Shown: piece after piece, positions 1 through 9,448 of the stretch
How positions within the stretch are numbered: the stretch's first letter is position 1
Layout: the number at the start of each line of letters is the position of its first letter
Assembly (NCBI GenBank): GCA_017651065.1
Contig: JAGCDP010000043.1
Span: 24,511 to 88,510, forward strand
Source: Treponema sp.
GTDB lineage: Bacteria > Spirochaetota > Spirochaetia > Treponematales > Treponemataceae
Direction of reading: 5' to 3'
Length of the DNA stretch: 64,000 nt
Notes under the pieces: generated by a model
Seen by the model: the letters and a program-made list of their open reading frames with translations, nothing else
What the model was told of the DNA's origin: nothing
Databases searched by the model: none
Made by a program: the position numbers and the translations under genes

Positions 1-3000
1 GTAGAACGCCGCCCGGGCTTTGAAAACGAGGCAAAGAGCTATTTAGCACAGATTAATGGATTTTTGGGAATTGCTGGTGTAACTGGTGTTCGTTATTTTA
101 ATCGCTATGACATTGAAAATGTAAGTGATGAAGTTGCTAAAATTGCGGCTACACATATTTTTTCTGAGCCGCAGAGCGATTTTGTTTCTTATGAAAAGCT
201 GCCTAAAACAGGCAAAGACACTCAGATTATCTGGGAATACCTTCCTGGTCAGTATGATCAGCGTGCCGATAGTGCAGAGCAGTGTATTTCTTTGCTCCGT
301 GCAGGCCTTAAGAACGTAAAGGTTAATTCAGAACCGCCTGTTGTACGCTGTGCAAAAATTGTTCTTTTGCAGGGTAAGGTTTCTAAAGACGATATTGCAA
401 AAATTCAGAACTATCTTATTAACCCTGTAGATTCTCGTCTTACAGATGACAAAAAGCCTGATACATTAAAAATGAAGGTTGAGGAGCCTGCCGATATTCC
501 TGTTGTAGACGGGTTTATCAAAATGGACGACGATGCGCTGGAGGCATACCGCAACAAGATGGGCCTTGCTATGGACCATGCAGACATCAAGTTTCTGCAG
601 GACTACTTTAAGGGCGAAGGCCGTGACCCTATAGAAACAGAAATCCGCGTTCTCGATACATACTGGTCTGACCACTGTCGTCATACTACATTCTTAACAG
701 AGCTTAAGGATATCAAAATTGAAGACGGACCATATGCTCTGTTGTTCAAAAAATCTCTTGAAAATTATACCAACATGCGTACAGAAATGTATGCCGGCCG
801 CACAGACAAGCCTGTTTGCCTTATGGATATGGCCGTAATTGGAATGAAGTATCTTAAAAAGCACGGAAAGCTTGAAGATATGGAAGTTTCTGAAGAAAAT
901 AACGCATGTTCTGTTTATATAGACGTACATTACACAGCAGACGAAAACGGAAAGCCTCTTGCTGCTGATGATCCAAAGGAAACTGAACGCTGGCTTATGA
1001 TGTTCAAGAATGAAACTCATAACCATCCAACAGAAATTGAACCATTTGGTGGCGCTGCAACTTGTCTTGGTGGTGCTATCCGTGACCCGTTGTCCGGCCG
1101 TTCTTGGGTTTACCAGTCAATGCGTATTACTGGTGCAGCTGACCCTACTGTTCCTTTGAGTGCAACTATGAAGGGTAAGCTTCCTCAGATTAAGCTTTGC
1201 CGTGAAGCAGCACAGGGCTTCTCTTCTTACGGAAACCAGATTGGTCTTACAACAGGACAGGTAGAAGAAATCTACCATCCTGGTTATGCCGCAAAAAGAA
1301 TGGAGCTTGGTGCTGTAATTGCGGCTGCTCCTGTAGATACAGTTATCCGCGAACGTCCTGAACCGGGCGACATCATCATTCTTCTTGGTGGTGGTACAGG
1401 TCGCGACGGTATTGGTGGTGCAACAGGTTCTTCTAAAGTTCACACAATTAAATCTGTTACAACTGCTGCTGCCGAAGTTCAAAAGGGTAATGCCGTAGAA
1501 GAGCGTAAGATTCAGCGCTTGTTCCGCAATAAAGAAGTAAGTTTGATGATTCGCCGCTGTAATGACTTTGGTGCAGGTGGTGTTAGTGTTGCAATTGGTG
1601 AACTTGCTCCTGGTCTTGAAATTGATTTGGATAAGGTTCCAAAGAAGTACGAAGGTTTGAACGGTACAGAACTTGCAATTTCTGAAAGTCAGGAACGTAT
1701 GGCTGTTGTTGTTCGTAAGAGTGAAGTTGACCGCTTTATTGCAGAGGCTCAGAAAGAAAATCTTAACGCTGTAGTTGTTGCAGAAGTTACAGATACAAAC
1801 CGCCTTGTTATGAAATGGCGCGGTAAAACTATTGTTGATATTGGACGTGAATTCCTTGACGCTGCCGGTGCTCATCACGAAGCAACTGCTCTTATTGAAC
1901 AGCCTGCTGAACCTGCTAAGTCTCCATTGCTCAATCCTTTGGAGAGCGTTGCTGCAGAGCTCGATAAGCCTGTTAAATGCGAAGGCTGCGTAGATAATCA
2001 CCTGCGCGATGCATGGATTAAAAATATGAATGACCTTGCCTGTTGTTCTCAGCGTGGACTTGGTGAACGCTTTGACGGTTCTATTGGTTCAAGTACTGTT
2101 CTTTTCCCATATGGCGGAAAGTATCAGAATACTCCGGAAGCAGGTATGGCTGCAAAGATTCCTGTAATGACTCCGCGCGAAACTTCTACTGCAAGTCTTA
2201 TGGCTTACGGTTTTGATCCACGTGTGGGCAACTGGTCTCCATGGCACGGTGCTAAAACTGCAGTTTTGAGCTCTCTTGCAAAAATTACATGTCTTGGTGG
2301 TAAGGCCCGCGATTCACGTTTGAGCTTCCAGGAATTCTTTGGTCGTGCTGTAAACGAAAAACGCTGGGGTTATCCTGCAGCAGCATTGCTTGGTTCTATT
2401 GACGCTCAGGTTGAATCTGGTTGTGCTTCTATTGGCGGTAAGGACTCAATGTCTGGTACTTTTGAAGATATCAATGTTCCACACACACTCGTAAGCTTTG
2501 CAGTTGGTCATGATGAAGTTAAGAACGTAACAAGCGGTGCTTTCAAAGTTTACGGAAACAGAATCTTTATGGTAAGCGTTCCATATTCTGATCTTCTTGA
2601 ACCTGATTACGAAACCTTCCTTAAGAACAGCGACATTATTTATGAATTGAATAAACAAGGCTATATAAGCTCTATGTATCCTGTAGGACCTGGCGGTATT
2701 GCAGAAGCAGTAACAAAGATGTCTATGGGAAATATGGTTGGTGCCAGAATTGACTCCACCGGCGACGTGCACTCACTCTTCGTTCCAACATACGGAAACA
2801 TCATTATCGAAGTTCCAAGCGCTTACGTTTCAGACATCGAAAAGGCTGGCTTTGCAGAAGGCACTTTGAAGCTTCTTGGTGCAACAATCGACGAACCAAG
2901 AATTTTAATCAGAAATGCAACTCTTGCAGGTGTTACAAAAGATGAAGTTTCTGTAAGCCTTTATGACTGTGTTGACGCATGGGAAGACAAACTTAAGGAA

Positions 3001-3969
3001 GTATTCCCTCGTGTAAGCGGCGCTCCACTTCAGCCGGAACTCCCTGACTGGGCAACAAGTGTTCATCAGTCTTTGAGCGATGTTCGTAAAGCTCCTGCTT
3101 TTGTACAGCCAACATCACATCCAAAAGTATTGCTGCCTGTATTCCCTGGTACAAACTGCGAATACGATATGGCCCGTGCCTTTAATCTTGCCGGTGCAGA
3201 CACAAAGATTCTTGTTCTCCGCAATAAAAACCCTGAAATGCTGGCAGAATCACTTGCAGAACTTGAACGTGAACTTAAAGATACACAGATTCTTGCCCTC
3301 AGTGGTGGATTCTCTGCCGGTGATGAGCCTGACGGTTCTGCAAAATTCATTGCAAACGTTTTGAAGGCCGGAAACATCAGCGACGAAGTAATGAATCTTC
3401 TTAAAAAGCGCGACGGTCTTGTAATTGGTATTTGTAACGGCTTCCAGGCACTTGTAAAAACAGGTCTTGCCGTAACAGGTGAAATCTGCGATATGACTCC
3501 TGATATGCCAACTCTTACATACAACAGAATCGGCCGCCACATCAGCCGCATTGTCCGCACACGCATTGTTTCTGCAACTTCACCTTGGGCAATGCATCCA
3601 AGTGTTGTAGATTCAAGAAATCACCTTATTGCAATTTCGCACGGTGAAGGCCGCTTTGTTTGTGACGAAGCAACTGCAAAACGCCTGTTCGAAAACGGTC
3701 AGGTATTCACTCAGTACGTAGACGAGTTTGGCCGTCCTGCAATCACAGAGCCTGATAACCCGAACGGTTCTGCATTTGCTATTGAAGGTATTACATCTCC
3801 GGACGGACACGTACTTGGAAAGATGGGACACTCTGAACGCGGTGTAGGCATGGCAATGAACGGTGCAAGCATGGATCTGTTCAAGAACGTAGGAGGAAAT
3901 CCTCTTACAAATGAAAACGAAACAACCTGCGAAAATATCTTCGCTGCCGGAGTTTCATACTTTAAATAA
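1..3969 (+). CDS. purL: Phosphoribosylformylglycinamidine synthase (FGAM synthase), 5'-truncated by window edge
   Basis: This enzyme converts FGAR, ATP and glutamine to FGAM in step 4 of purine synthesis. The reading frame is open from base 1, and the residues before the first internal TTG (64-66) read VERRPGFENEAK, a typical N-terminal segment of the family. The true start therefore lies a few codons upstream of the window. The protein has about 1,320 visible residues, so it is the long single-chain form that carries its own glutaminase. The synthetase core has the family motif FKNETHNHPTEIEPFGGAATC near nt 1006-1068. The C-terminal glutaminase begins at PVFPGTNCEYD. Its nucleophile is the Cys of GICNGFQ (nt 3433-3435), and the His and Glu of GHSERG (nt 3829-3837) complete the triad. 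The next gene follows after 9 bp. The identification is secure. Confidence 0.97.
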   Translation, partial: VERRPGFENEAKSYLAQINGFLGIAGVTGVRYFNRYDIENVSDEVAKIAATHIFSEPQSDFVSYEKLPKTGKDTQIIWEYLPGQYDQRADSAEQCISLLRAGLKNVKVNSEPPVVRCAKIVLLQGKVSKDDIAKIQNYLINPVDSRLTDDKKPDTLKMKVEEPADIPVVDGFIKMDDDALEAYRNKMGLAMDHADIKFLQDYFKGEGRDPIETEIRVLDTYWSDHCRHTTFLTELKDIKIEDGPYALLFKKSLENYTNMRTEMYAGRTDKPVCLMDMAVIGMKYLKKHGKLEDMEVSEENNACSVYIDVHYTADENGKPLAADDPKETERWLMMFKNETHNHPTEIEPFGGAATCLGGAIRDPLSGRSWVYQSMRITGAADPTVPLSATMKGKLPQIKLCREAAQGFSSYGNQIGLTTGQVEEIYHPGYAAKRMELGAVIAAAPVDTVIRERPEPGDIIILLGGGTGRDGIGGATGSSKVHTIKSVTTAAAEVQKGNAVEERKIQRLFRNKEVSLMIRRCNDFGAGGVSVAIGELAPGLEIDLDKVPKKYEGLNGTELAISESQERMAVVVRKSEVDRFIAEAQKENLNAVVVAEVTDTNRLVMKWRGKTIVDIGREFLDAAGAHHEATALIEQPAEPAKSPLLNPLESVAAELDKPVKCEGCVDNHLRDAWIKNMNDLACCSQRGLGERFDGSIGSSTVLFPYGGKYQNTPEAGMAAKIPVMTPRETSTASLMAYGFDPRVGNWSPWHGAKTAVLSSLAKITCLGGKARDSRLSFQEFFGRAVNEKRWGYPAAALLGSIDAQVESGCASIGGKDSMSGTFEDINVPHTLVSFAVGHDEVKNVTSGAFKVYGNRIFMVSVPYSDLLEPDYETFLKNSDIIYELNKQGYISSMYPVGPGGIAEAVTKMSMGNMVGARIDSTGDVHSLFVPTYGNIIIEVPSAYVSDIEKAGFAEGTLKLLGATIDEPRILIRNATLAGVTKDEVSVSLYDCVDAWEDKLKEVFPRVSGAPLQPELPDWATSVHQSLSDVRKAPAFVQPTSHPKVLLPVFPGTNCEYDMARAFNLAGADTKILVLRNKNPEMLAESLAELERELKDTQILALSGGFSAGDEPDGSAKFIANVLKAGNISDEVMNLLKKRDGLVIGICNGFQALVKTGLAVTGEICDMTPDMPTLTYNRIGRHISRIVRTRIVSATSPWAMHPSVVDSRNHLIAISHGEGRFVCDEATAKRLFENGQVFTQYVDEFGRPAITEPDNPNGSAFAIEGITSPDGHVLGKMGHSERGVGMAMNGASMDLFKNVGGNPLTNENETTCENIFAAGVSYFK

Positions 3970-3978
3970 GGAATAATT

Positions 3979-4953
3979 ATGTTAAAAAAGATATTTTTTT
4001 CATTAATAATCTGCGCATTATTCGTTTCTTGCGGTAACAAGGCTTTAAAAGACGATTATGGCTGTTTTATGAATTACGACGAAGCAATCAGCTATTCAGA
4101 AAAAAGCGGTAAACCTTTACTCGTATTTTTTACAGAAGAAGACAAGGATGATGTAAACAGAAATATTGTAAGTACTGTTTTGAATAATCCTGCTTTTAAG
4201 ACAGAAATTGCTTCAAAGTATGCAGTTCTTCATCTTGATTTTTCAAAAGCCTTTTTCCAGAAAACTGTAGCTCCAGAAAATGCTACACAAACTGAACAGG
4301 AAGAAGCAAATACTTACACAATTGTAATGCAGAATAATTATACTCTTTCTGTTCTTTTTAATATAAGCGAAAGACCTGGAGTTTTCCTGTGTACACCAGA
4401 AGGTTATGTTGTAAACAGAATTGATAATCTGGAAAATATCAAAACTCTTGACGATTTTAAAGACGCTGTTGATCAGAATAACGAAAAGCTTGAACAATTG
4501 AACAAGCTTGTAAAACAAACAACAAAAGGTTCAAATATCAGCAGGGTAGAAGCAATAGATAATATTCTTCTTTTGACAGCTTCAGAATATCGTTCATTTC
4601 TTCTTCCTTTGTTTAATTATGGTATTGAACTTGACCCTGAAAATAAGTCGGGACTGTGCGGAAGATTTGTTCTTGCAAAAGCCGGTACAGAAGCAATGGC
4701 TTATTATTCACAGGGAGATCTTGATAGTGCTGTTCAATCATATTTAACTGCTGCAGATAATCTGTATGTAAAAGCAGAAGAAAAACAGGAATGTCTTTAT
4801 ACAGCTGCATATCTTGTTGCGTACAGCGGTTCCGAGGATTATGAAACAATTCTTTCATTGTTCCAGACTGCATATGAAATTGCACCAAATTCAACAAGAG
4901 CAGAATCAATTCAAAAAGCAATTGATTATTTTAATAATAAAATCGCCGAGTGA
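3979..4953 (+). CDS. Lipoprotein with thioredoxin-like N-terminal domain and TPR-like C-terminus
   Basis: The first 18 residues form a short lipoprotein signal ending in FVSCG, so the protein is probably lipidated and held at the periplasmic membrane face. Residues about 28-150 resemble a thioredoxin-like fold (YSEKSGKPLLVFFTEE, then a later ERPGVFLCTPEGYVV strand pair). The redox CxxC motif is absent, so oxidoreductase activity is unlikely. The last third is helical and looks like two or three TPR repeats (AMAYYSQGDLDSAVQSYLTAAD). The gene overlaps the following CBS-transporter gene by 4 bp (GTGA) and is probably cotranscribed with it. I can assign no specific function. A scaffold or chaperone role is inference. 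Confidence 0.8.
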   Translation: MLKKIFFSLIICALFVSCGNKALKDDYGCFMNYDEAISYSEKSGKPLLVFFTEEDKDDVNRNIVSTVLNNPAFKTEIASKYAVLHLDFSKAFFQKTVAPENATQTEQEEANTYTIVMQNNYTLSVLFNISERPGVFLCTPEGYVVNRIDNLENIKTLDDFKDAVDQNNEKLEQLNKLVKQTTKGSNISRVEAIDNILLLTASEYRSFLLPLFNYGIELDPENKSGLCGRFVLAKAGTEAMAYYSQGDLDSAVQSYLTAADNLYVKAEEKQECLYTAAYLVAYSGSEDYETILSLFQTAYEIAPNSTRAESIQKAIDYFNNKIAE

Positions 4954-6215
4954 TACCCACGTATTTATTTATAGTTGCATTTTCTCTGATTGTACTTTCC
5001 ATGTTGTTTTCAATATCGGAAAGTGCATTCTTAGGAATGAACAAGCTGCGTCTTAGAATTCTTCGAAAGAACAAAGATAAACGCGCGCTCAGGGTTGGTA
5101 AGCTCCTTGATAAAAAAGAGCATCTTATAAATACAATCCTCATTTCAAACGATCTTGTAAATATTTTTCTTTCTGCAATTTTAACTTCTATTGCGTTGTC
5201 GCTGTTCGGTCAAAAGGGTGTTACAATTGCAACCTTTACTGCAACAGTGCTTCTTCTTATTTTTGGTGAAATTACTCCAAAGACAATTGCAACACGCTGT
5301 CCGGACTCTATTGCATACGGGCTCAGCGGCTTTGTAAATGTTTTTGTAAAGCTCATGCATCCGCTTGTTTTTATAATTACTGCGTTTGCTCAGGCGGTTC
5401 TCCGCATTTTTGGAATCAAACCAGACAAGCATAAAAAATCGTATACAGAAGAAGAAATCAAAACCTTTTTTGAAATGAGCTCTGAATCTGGTGTAATCGA
5501 AGAAGATGAAAACCGCTTCATGAATCAGATTTTTAAGTTTTCCGATTTACAGGCTCAGGACATAATGGTTCCACGCACAAGAATTAAGGTTGTACCATAT
5601 ACTGCAACTTACCGTGATATTATTGAACTTTCACAGCGTCTTGGTTTTACACGTTTTCCTGTCTGCCGTAAATCAATAGATGACATAATCGGAATTATCT
5701 ATTTAAAAGACATGATTAAGTATAAAAATAACCCGCAGGATTTTAAACTTGCTCAGGTTATGCGTTCTCCGCTTTTTATACTTGGAACAAAAACAATGTC
5801 ACAGGTGCAGGAACTCATGTTCGAAAATCATCAGTCAATTGCAATTATTGTAGATGAATATTCCGGAACAGACGGCATTGTTACCGAAAAAGATATTTCG
5901 CGTGAAATTTTTGCAATGCCAGGGGACGATTCCTTACGAGGTAAAGTTTTTGATTTTGATAATGTTGAAGACAAGCGTGATTTTGAAATAAACGGTTCTG
6001 TTCTTCTGCGCGTGCTTAAGGATGATTTAAAAATCAACCTCACAAGTGATATTAATGAAACAATAGGCGGATGGTTTACAGAACAGATAAACCGCATGCC
6101 AAAATCTGGTGATGTTATTGAATATCAGGGCTGGAACTTTGAAGTAAAGAAAATTCAGGCACACAGAATTGAACGAATAAGAATATACAAAGTAGCAAAG
6201 GAGGAGGAAGAATGA
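4950..6215 (+). CDS. CNNM/CorC-HlyC family transporter with DUF21 and CBS pair (first of two)
   Basis: An N-terminal DUF21 membrane domain spans residues 1-150. It has three or four hydrophobic segments and the family signature SISESAFLGMNKLRLR, plus GEITPKTIATR. A CBS pair follows at about 195-320 (DIMVPRTRIKVVP, IAIIVDEYSGTDGIVTEKDI), then a C-terminal CorC_HlyC domain (INETIGGWFTEQINRMPKSGD). Family members are linked to magnesium or cobalt efflux and are often named hemolysin C without real haemolytic activity. The start is a GTG overlapping the upstream stop in GTGA, and the end overlaps the next gene as ATGA. This indicates tight translational coupling. The inner-membrane location is predicted from the hydrophobic segments. 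Confidence 0.9.
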   Translation: MIPTYLFIVAFSLIVLSMLFSISESAFLGMNKLRLRILRKNKDKRALRVGKLLDKKEHLINTILISNDLVNIFLSAILTSIALSLFGQKGVTIATFTATVLLLIFGEITPKTIATRCPDSIAYGLSGFVNVFVKLMHPLVFIITAFAQAVLRIFGIKPDKHKKSYTEEEIKTFFEMSSESGVIEEDENRFMNQIFKFSDLQAQDIMVPRTRIKVVPYTATYRDIIELSQRLGFTRFPVCRKSIDDIIGIIYLKDMIKYKNNPQDFKLAQVMRSPLFILGTKTMSQVQELMFENHQSIAIIVDEYSGTDGIVTEKDISREIFAMPGDDSLRGKVFDFDNVEDKRDFEINGSVLLRVLKDDLKINLTSDINETIGGWFTEQINRMPKSGDVIEYQGWNFEVKKIQAHRIERIRIYKVAKEEEE

Positions 6216-7480
6216 GTTTTGATTTATACGACATCATCACCTTTGCCGCAATTGTATTATTGATTTTCTGCGTAGGATTTTTTACTTCTTCAGAAACAGC
6301 TTATATTTCTCTTTCTAGAATAAAGCTTCGCCGCATGCAGGAAGAAGGAAAAAAGAAAGCCCGAGTTGTTGCAAAGCTTCATGACAATATGCCGCGCCTT
6401 TTAACAACAGTGTTAATTGGAACAAACTTTTTGAATGCACTTATTTCGGCACTGGCAACTGCACTTGTTGTAAAGCTTTTTGGCGGTGGCGGGGTAGGCC
6501 TCCCAACACTTTTGACTGCTTTTATAATTACAACCTTTGGTCAGATTATTCCAAAAACAATCGCGGGCCGATTCCCTGAAAAAAAATGTCTTTCAAGTTC
6601 CGTGCCACTTTTAGTTTTGGAAAAGCTTTTCTTTCCTGTTGTATTTTTGTTTGAACGACTTTCGCATTGTGCTGTATGGCTTGTAGAAAAAATCATAAAG
6701 CCGCGCGAACATCTTATTACAGAAGAAGAACTCAAAACTCTTATTGACGTTGGCGAAAAAGAAGGCACAATCGAAAAGAACGAAAGCCGCATGCTCAATA
6801 AAATCATTAAGTTCAATGACCTTTCTGCAACAGATATTATGAAGCACCGTTCTTTTGTTTGCATGGTTAGTGCTTCGGCCACTTATGATGAAGTTGTTCA
6901 GGAATTCCTTGAATCCGGATTTTCAACTCTTACAGTTTACAAGGACGAACGAGAAAACGTAGTTGGAATTATTCATTATAAAAAGGTTTTATACGGGAAT
7001 GAAAATGTAGACACCGGCGAAGGTTATGCTTCCAGAATAATGGATGATGTTCTTTTTGTTCCCGGAACCTTCAGTGCCCTTGAGCTTTTGCAGAAGCTGC
7101 GCGAAGATGAAAACCGTTTTGCAGTAGTTTTAAACGAACAGGGCCAGACAGCAGGCATTGTTACAATTGAAGATATTATCCGCGTTGTATTTGGCCGCAT
7201 GACAGATGAAAACTCTTACGACAATATTCCTGCCGAAGAAAAGATTCAGTTAGTCAGTGCTAACACTTTTGTTGTACCGGGCGACCTTAAGTTAGACGAG
7301 GTTAATTCAATCCTTCACCTGAACCTTAAGTCCGAAGAAATGAATACTTTAGGCGGCTGGGTCTTGGAACAATTTGGATATTTACCTTCAGCAGGAATGG
7401 TTCTTGTAAAAGACAAAGTCTTGTTTACAGTAGAAGATGTTGTGCAGCGGCGCATTACGAGTGTAAGAATAAGGATTTGA
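6212..7480 (+). CDS. CNNM/CorC-HlyC family transporter with DUF21 and CBS pair (second of two)
   Basis: This paralogue of the preceding gene has the same architecture. It has a DUF21 membrane domain with FTSSETAYISLSRIKLRRM and GQIIPKTIAGRFPEK, a CBS pair (ATDIMKHRSFVCMV; FAVVLNEQGQTAGIVTIEDI), and a C-terminal CorC_HlyC domain (NTLGGWVLEQFGYLPSAG). It starts at an ATG that overlaps the previous stop by 4 bp. The two copies have clearly diverged, so this is an old duplication, and the pair may form a heteromer. A dispersed-repeat copy lies just after its stop, in the gap to the convergent omptin-like genes. The transported ion is not evident from the sequence. Confidence 0.9.
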   Translation: MSFDLYDIITFAAIVLLIFCVGFFTSSETAYISLSRIKLRRMQEEGKKKARVVAKLHDNMPRLLTTVLIGTNFLNALISALATALVVKLFGGGGVGLPTLLTAFIITTFGQIIPKTIAGRFPEKKCLSSSVPLLVLEKLFFPVVFLFERLSHCAVWLVEKIIKPREHLITEEELKTLIDVGEKEGTIEKNESRMLNKIIKFNDLSATDIMKHRSFVCMVSASATYDEVVQEFLESGFSTLTVYKDERENVVGIIHYKKVLYGNENVDTGEGYASRIMDDVLFVPGTFSALELLQKLREDENRFAVVLNEQGQTAGIVTIEDIIRVVFGRMTDENSYDNIPAEEKIQLVSANTFVVPGDLKLDEVNSILHLNLKSEEMNTLGGWVLEQFGYLPSAGMVLVKDKVLFTVEDVVQRRITSVRIRI

Positions 7481-7487
7481 TTCTTGG

Positions 7488-7509
7488 GGTCCCTGAGCTT
7501 GTCGAAGGG
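7488..7509. repeat. Dispersed repeat family C, intergenic copy
   Basis: This copy reads GGTCCCTGAGCTTGTCGAAGGG over 22 bp. It fills the gap between two convergent genes. The palindromic ends CCCT and AGGG flank GA/GA positions that could form tandem G-A pairs in a small hairpin. Further copies occur at 13397, 13553, 13841, 18028, 46781 and 58828, and a split copy at 23943-24005. Confidence 0.85.
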
Positions 7510-8496
7510 CTAAAATGAAAGAACATAGAATACTGAATATTTGAATAAACAATTATTTGAACCACCTAAGTTTCCGCTTATAGGTTTATCAGAAAAAATC
7601 TTGTCCGATGTAGTCGATGTATAAGTAAGACCATAGGAATCCTGCATTGTACTAAAGGTACCTTTTATTCCGATTTTGTTAAATCTATTAATTTTATAAA
7701 GAAGCTTTAATTCGCCATCTAAAATCCATATGTCCTGAAGTTTATCATTAAAATATTCATGTCTGATTACATGTGAATCAATTGCATCAAAACTTTTGAT
7801 ATAAGAAACTCCAAGACCATATTCAAATTCAATAAGCCCTGATTTGTTTATATTAGTATAAAATGAAAAGCGGGGAGCAACATAAGATTGTTTATATGAA
7901 ATTACTATCTGATCTTTAAAAGCATTATAATTGGCCTGCCAACCATCACTTTCGTATTGTTTATAACCGCCGTATCCTGAAAAATCAAAAGAAAAATAAT
8001 TTACGCCGATTTTTGGAATTACACAAAAAGGTATTGTTGATTTGAAATTAAATAAATAACCTATGTTTGCATTAATCTGAGTATAATTATTTATAATAAG
8101 TGCATGACGTGAATAGTTTGTAAGGTGGTCAGGTTCATCAGTTTTTTTCCAGTCATAATCTTCCATAATTCCACTTTCTCTTGTCAGACCACCGGAATAT
8201 GAAAAATCAATAAGATATTTTTGATTAATAAGTATTTCTGAAGCAATTCCAATATATGGGGCATTATTAAGCTGCCAGTCAAGCCGGCTTAGCATTGTTG
8301 TTTTGTTGTAAGTAACAGTGGTACTTGAATAACTCATTGAAGCATTCCAGACTTCTTCAAATATCGTACCGTTAATGAATCCAAATTCCGGAGAAAGTGA
8401 AATATTAAATGTAAAAGGTTCTGCATAAGATTTATTTAATGGAATAAAAAAGAAGAGAATTGCTGTTAGTATGGAAATCATTCTTTTATTTTTCAT
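7510..8496 (-). CDS. Omptin-family outer-membrane aspartic-type protease (second of tandem pair)
   Basis: This 328-residue protein starts with a signal peptide ending near SYA and then shows alternating beta-barrel strands. Omptin hallmarks are present in order: SRLDWQLNNAP (OmpT has a LDWKFNNA segment), MEDYDW with the two catalytic-site aspartates at D113 and D115, NYSRH, the loop GYGGYKQY, SYKQ, and a D-S-H pair at D240 and H242. These correspond to OmpT D83, D85, D210 and H212. Omptins cleave peptides or host proteins at the cell surface, typically between basic residues. The start overlaps the upstream paralogue by 11 bp, so they are cotranscribed, and the start lacks a good Shine-Dalgarno. 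The family call is strong from motif order. The substrate is unknown. Confidence 0.85.
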   Translation of the reverse strand: MKNKRMISILTAILFFFIPLNKSYAEPFTFNISLSPEFGFINGTIFEEVWNASMSYSSTTVTYNKTTMLSRLDWQLNNAPYIGIASEILINQKYLIDFSYSGGLTRESGIMEDYDWKKTDEPDHLTNYSRHALIINNYTQINANIGYLFNFKSTIPFCVIPKIGVNYFSFDFSGYGGYKQYESDGWQANYNAFKDQIVISYKQSYVAPRFSFYTNINKSGLIEFEYGLGVSYIKSFDAIDSHVIRHEYFNDKLQDIWILDGELKLLYKINRFNKIGIKGTFSTMQDSYGLTYTSTTSDKIFSDKPISGNLGGSNNCLFKYSVFYVLSF

Positions 8497-9448
8497 ATAT
8501 ATATGTGTACCCCAGCAAAACTTTCCAGTTTATTTCTTTTAATCCACACGGATTCGAAGAAGAAATCCATTCGTTTTTATCCTGACTTATATAAAGCTTT
8601 CCGTCGTTTACAGCACAGGCAGAAAAATTCAAACTTAATGTTAATGCATTCTTTTTATTCAATTTATATTCTAACAAAAGAGCTGAATCAAATGCAAGTT
8701 CACTGCCAAGCTCAAAATAGTTATATGGAGAATTTCGTTTGTAATGTGTGTCTTTAACTGTGCAAAGTAGTGAAGGCTTTATTTTTAATAATAATGAAAC
8801 AGTTATTGATTCTGATAAATAAAAATCAAGACAAGTTCCTATTCCAAAATAAAGTTTCTGTGCTTCTAAAGTTATGAGTTTTCCCTGCATGCTTACTTTT
8901 GGAATTTCATCATTCCAGGGTGAATAAACATTCTGTCCGTTTTCTGTTCCAGTTTTTGTGCCATATTGTTTATAACCATCAAAAGCCGAAAAACTGTAAT
9001 AAAGATATTCCAGTGAAAGAAGTGAAGACAATTCAATTTTTTTTCCAATGTTTCCGCTTGCGCCGAATAATAATTCTGCATTCCAATAGTAATCAAGATT
9101 GTTTTTGTGATTAGAATAATGGGTGCGTTCATTTCCGCCGGTAGAAAAAACGTTCATGTAATCAAAATCTTCAATCACACCATAGGAAACAGGAATTGTA
9201 TAAAATGAGTTTAATCCAAAAAATAAATTATTTGATGTTTTGTATTCTGCGTTGATTGAAATGACAGGTGCAATATAAGTTTTCCAGTCAAGGAAACTCG
9301 TTATTTGTGCATCTTGTCCGGTTTTGTCCAAGAGTATCTCATTGATGTCTGTTTGAAAAATCCCAGTCTTCGCCGAAAGTTTGATTTGCGAAAAGCATAA
9401 AACAGGGGAGAGAACTAACAGAAAAATCAATGATGATAATTTTTTCAT
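8486..9448 (-). CDS. Omptin-family outer-membrane protease (first of tandem pair)
   Basis: This 320-residue protein has a signal peptide (ending near LCFSQ) and a predicted beta-barrel. It has SFLDWKTYIAP, IEDFDY with D94 and D96, YSNH, the GYKQY loop, and D-T-H at D233 and H235. The catalytic quartet expected of omptins is therefore kept, although overall similarity to its neighbour is low and a Tyr replaces the usual Trp after the DxD. The gene is translationally coupled to rluA upstream (4-bp overlap) and to the second omptin-like gene downstream (11-bp overlap). It probably processes surface or host proteins in the outer membrane. An alternative reading as a non-proteolytic barrel is possible, but the retained D/D and D/H pairs argue against it. 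Confidence 0.78.
   Translation of the reverse strand: MKKLSSLIFLLVLSPVLCFSQIKLSAKTGIFQTDINEILLDKTGQDAQITSFLDWKTYIAPVISINAEYKTSNNLFFGLNSFYTIPVSYGVIEDFDYMNVFSTGGNERTHYSNHKNNLDYYWNAELLFGASGNIGKKIELSSLLSLEYLYYSFSAFDGYKQYGTKTGTENGQNVYSPWNDEIPKVSMQGKLITLEAQKLYFGIGTCLDFYLSESITVSLLLKIKPSLLCTVKDTHYKRNSPYNYFELGSELAFDSALLLEYKLNKKNALTLSLNFSACAVNDGKLYISQDKNEWISSSNPCGLKEINWKVLLGYTYIYEK

Noticed and set aside
1117..2001. Long minus-strand open frame of 294 codons inside purL
   Set aside because: It is rich in Cys, Asn and Thr with no family features and lies wholly antisense to a well-defined enzyme. It is a codon-bias shadow.
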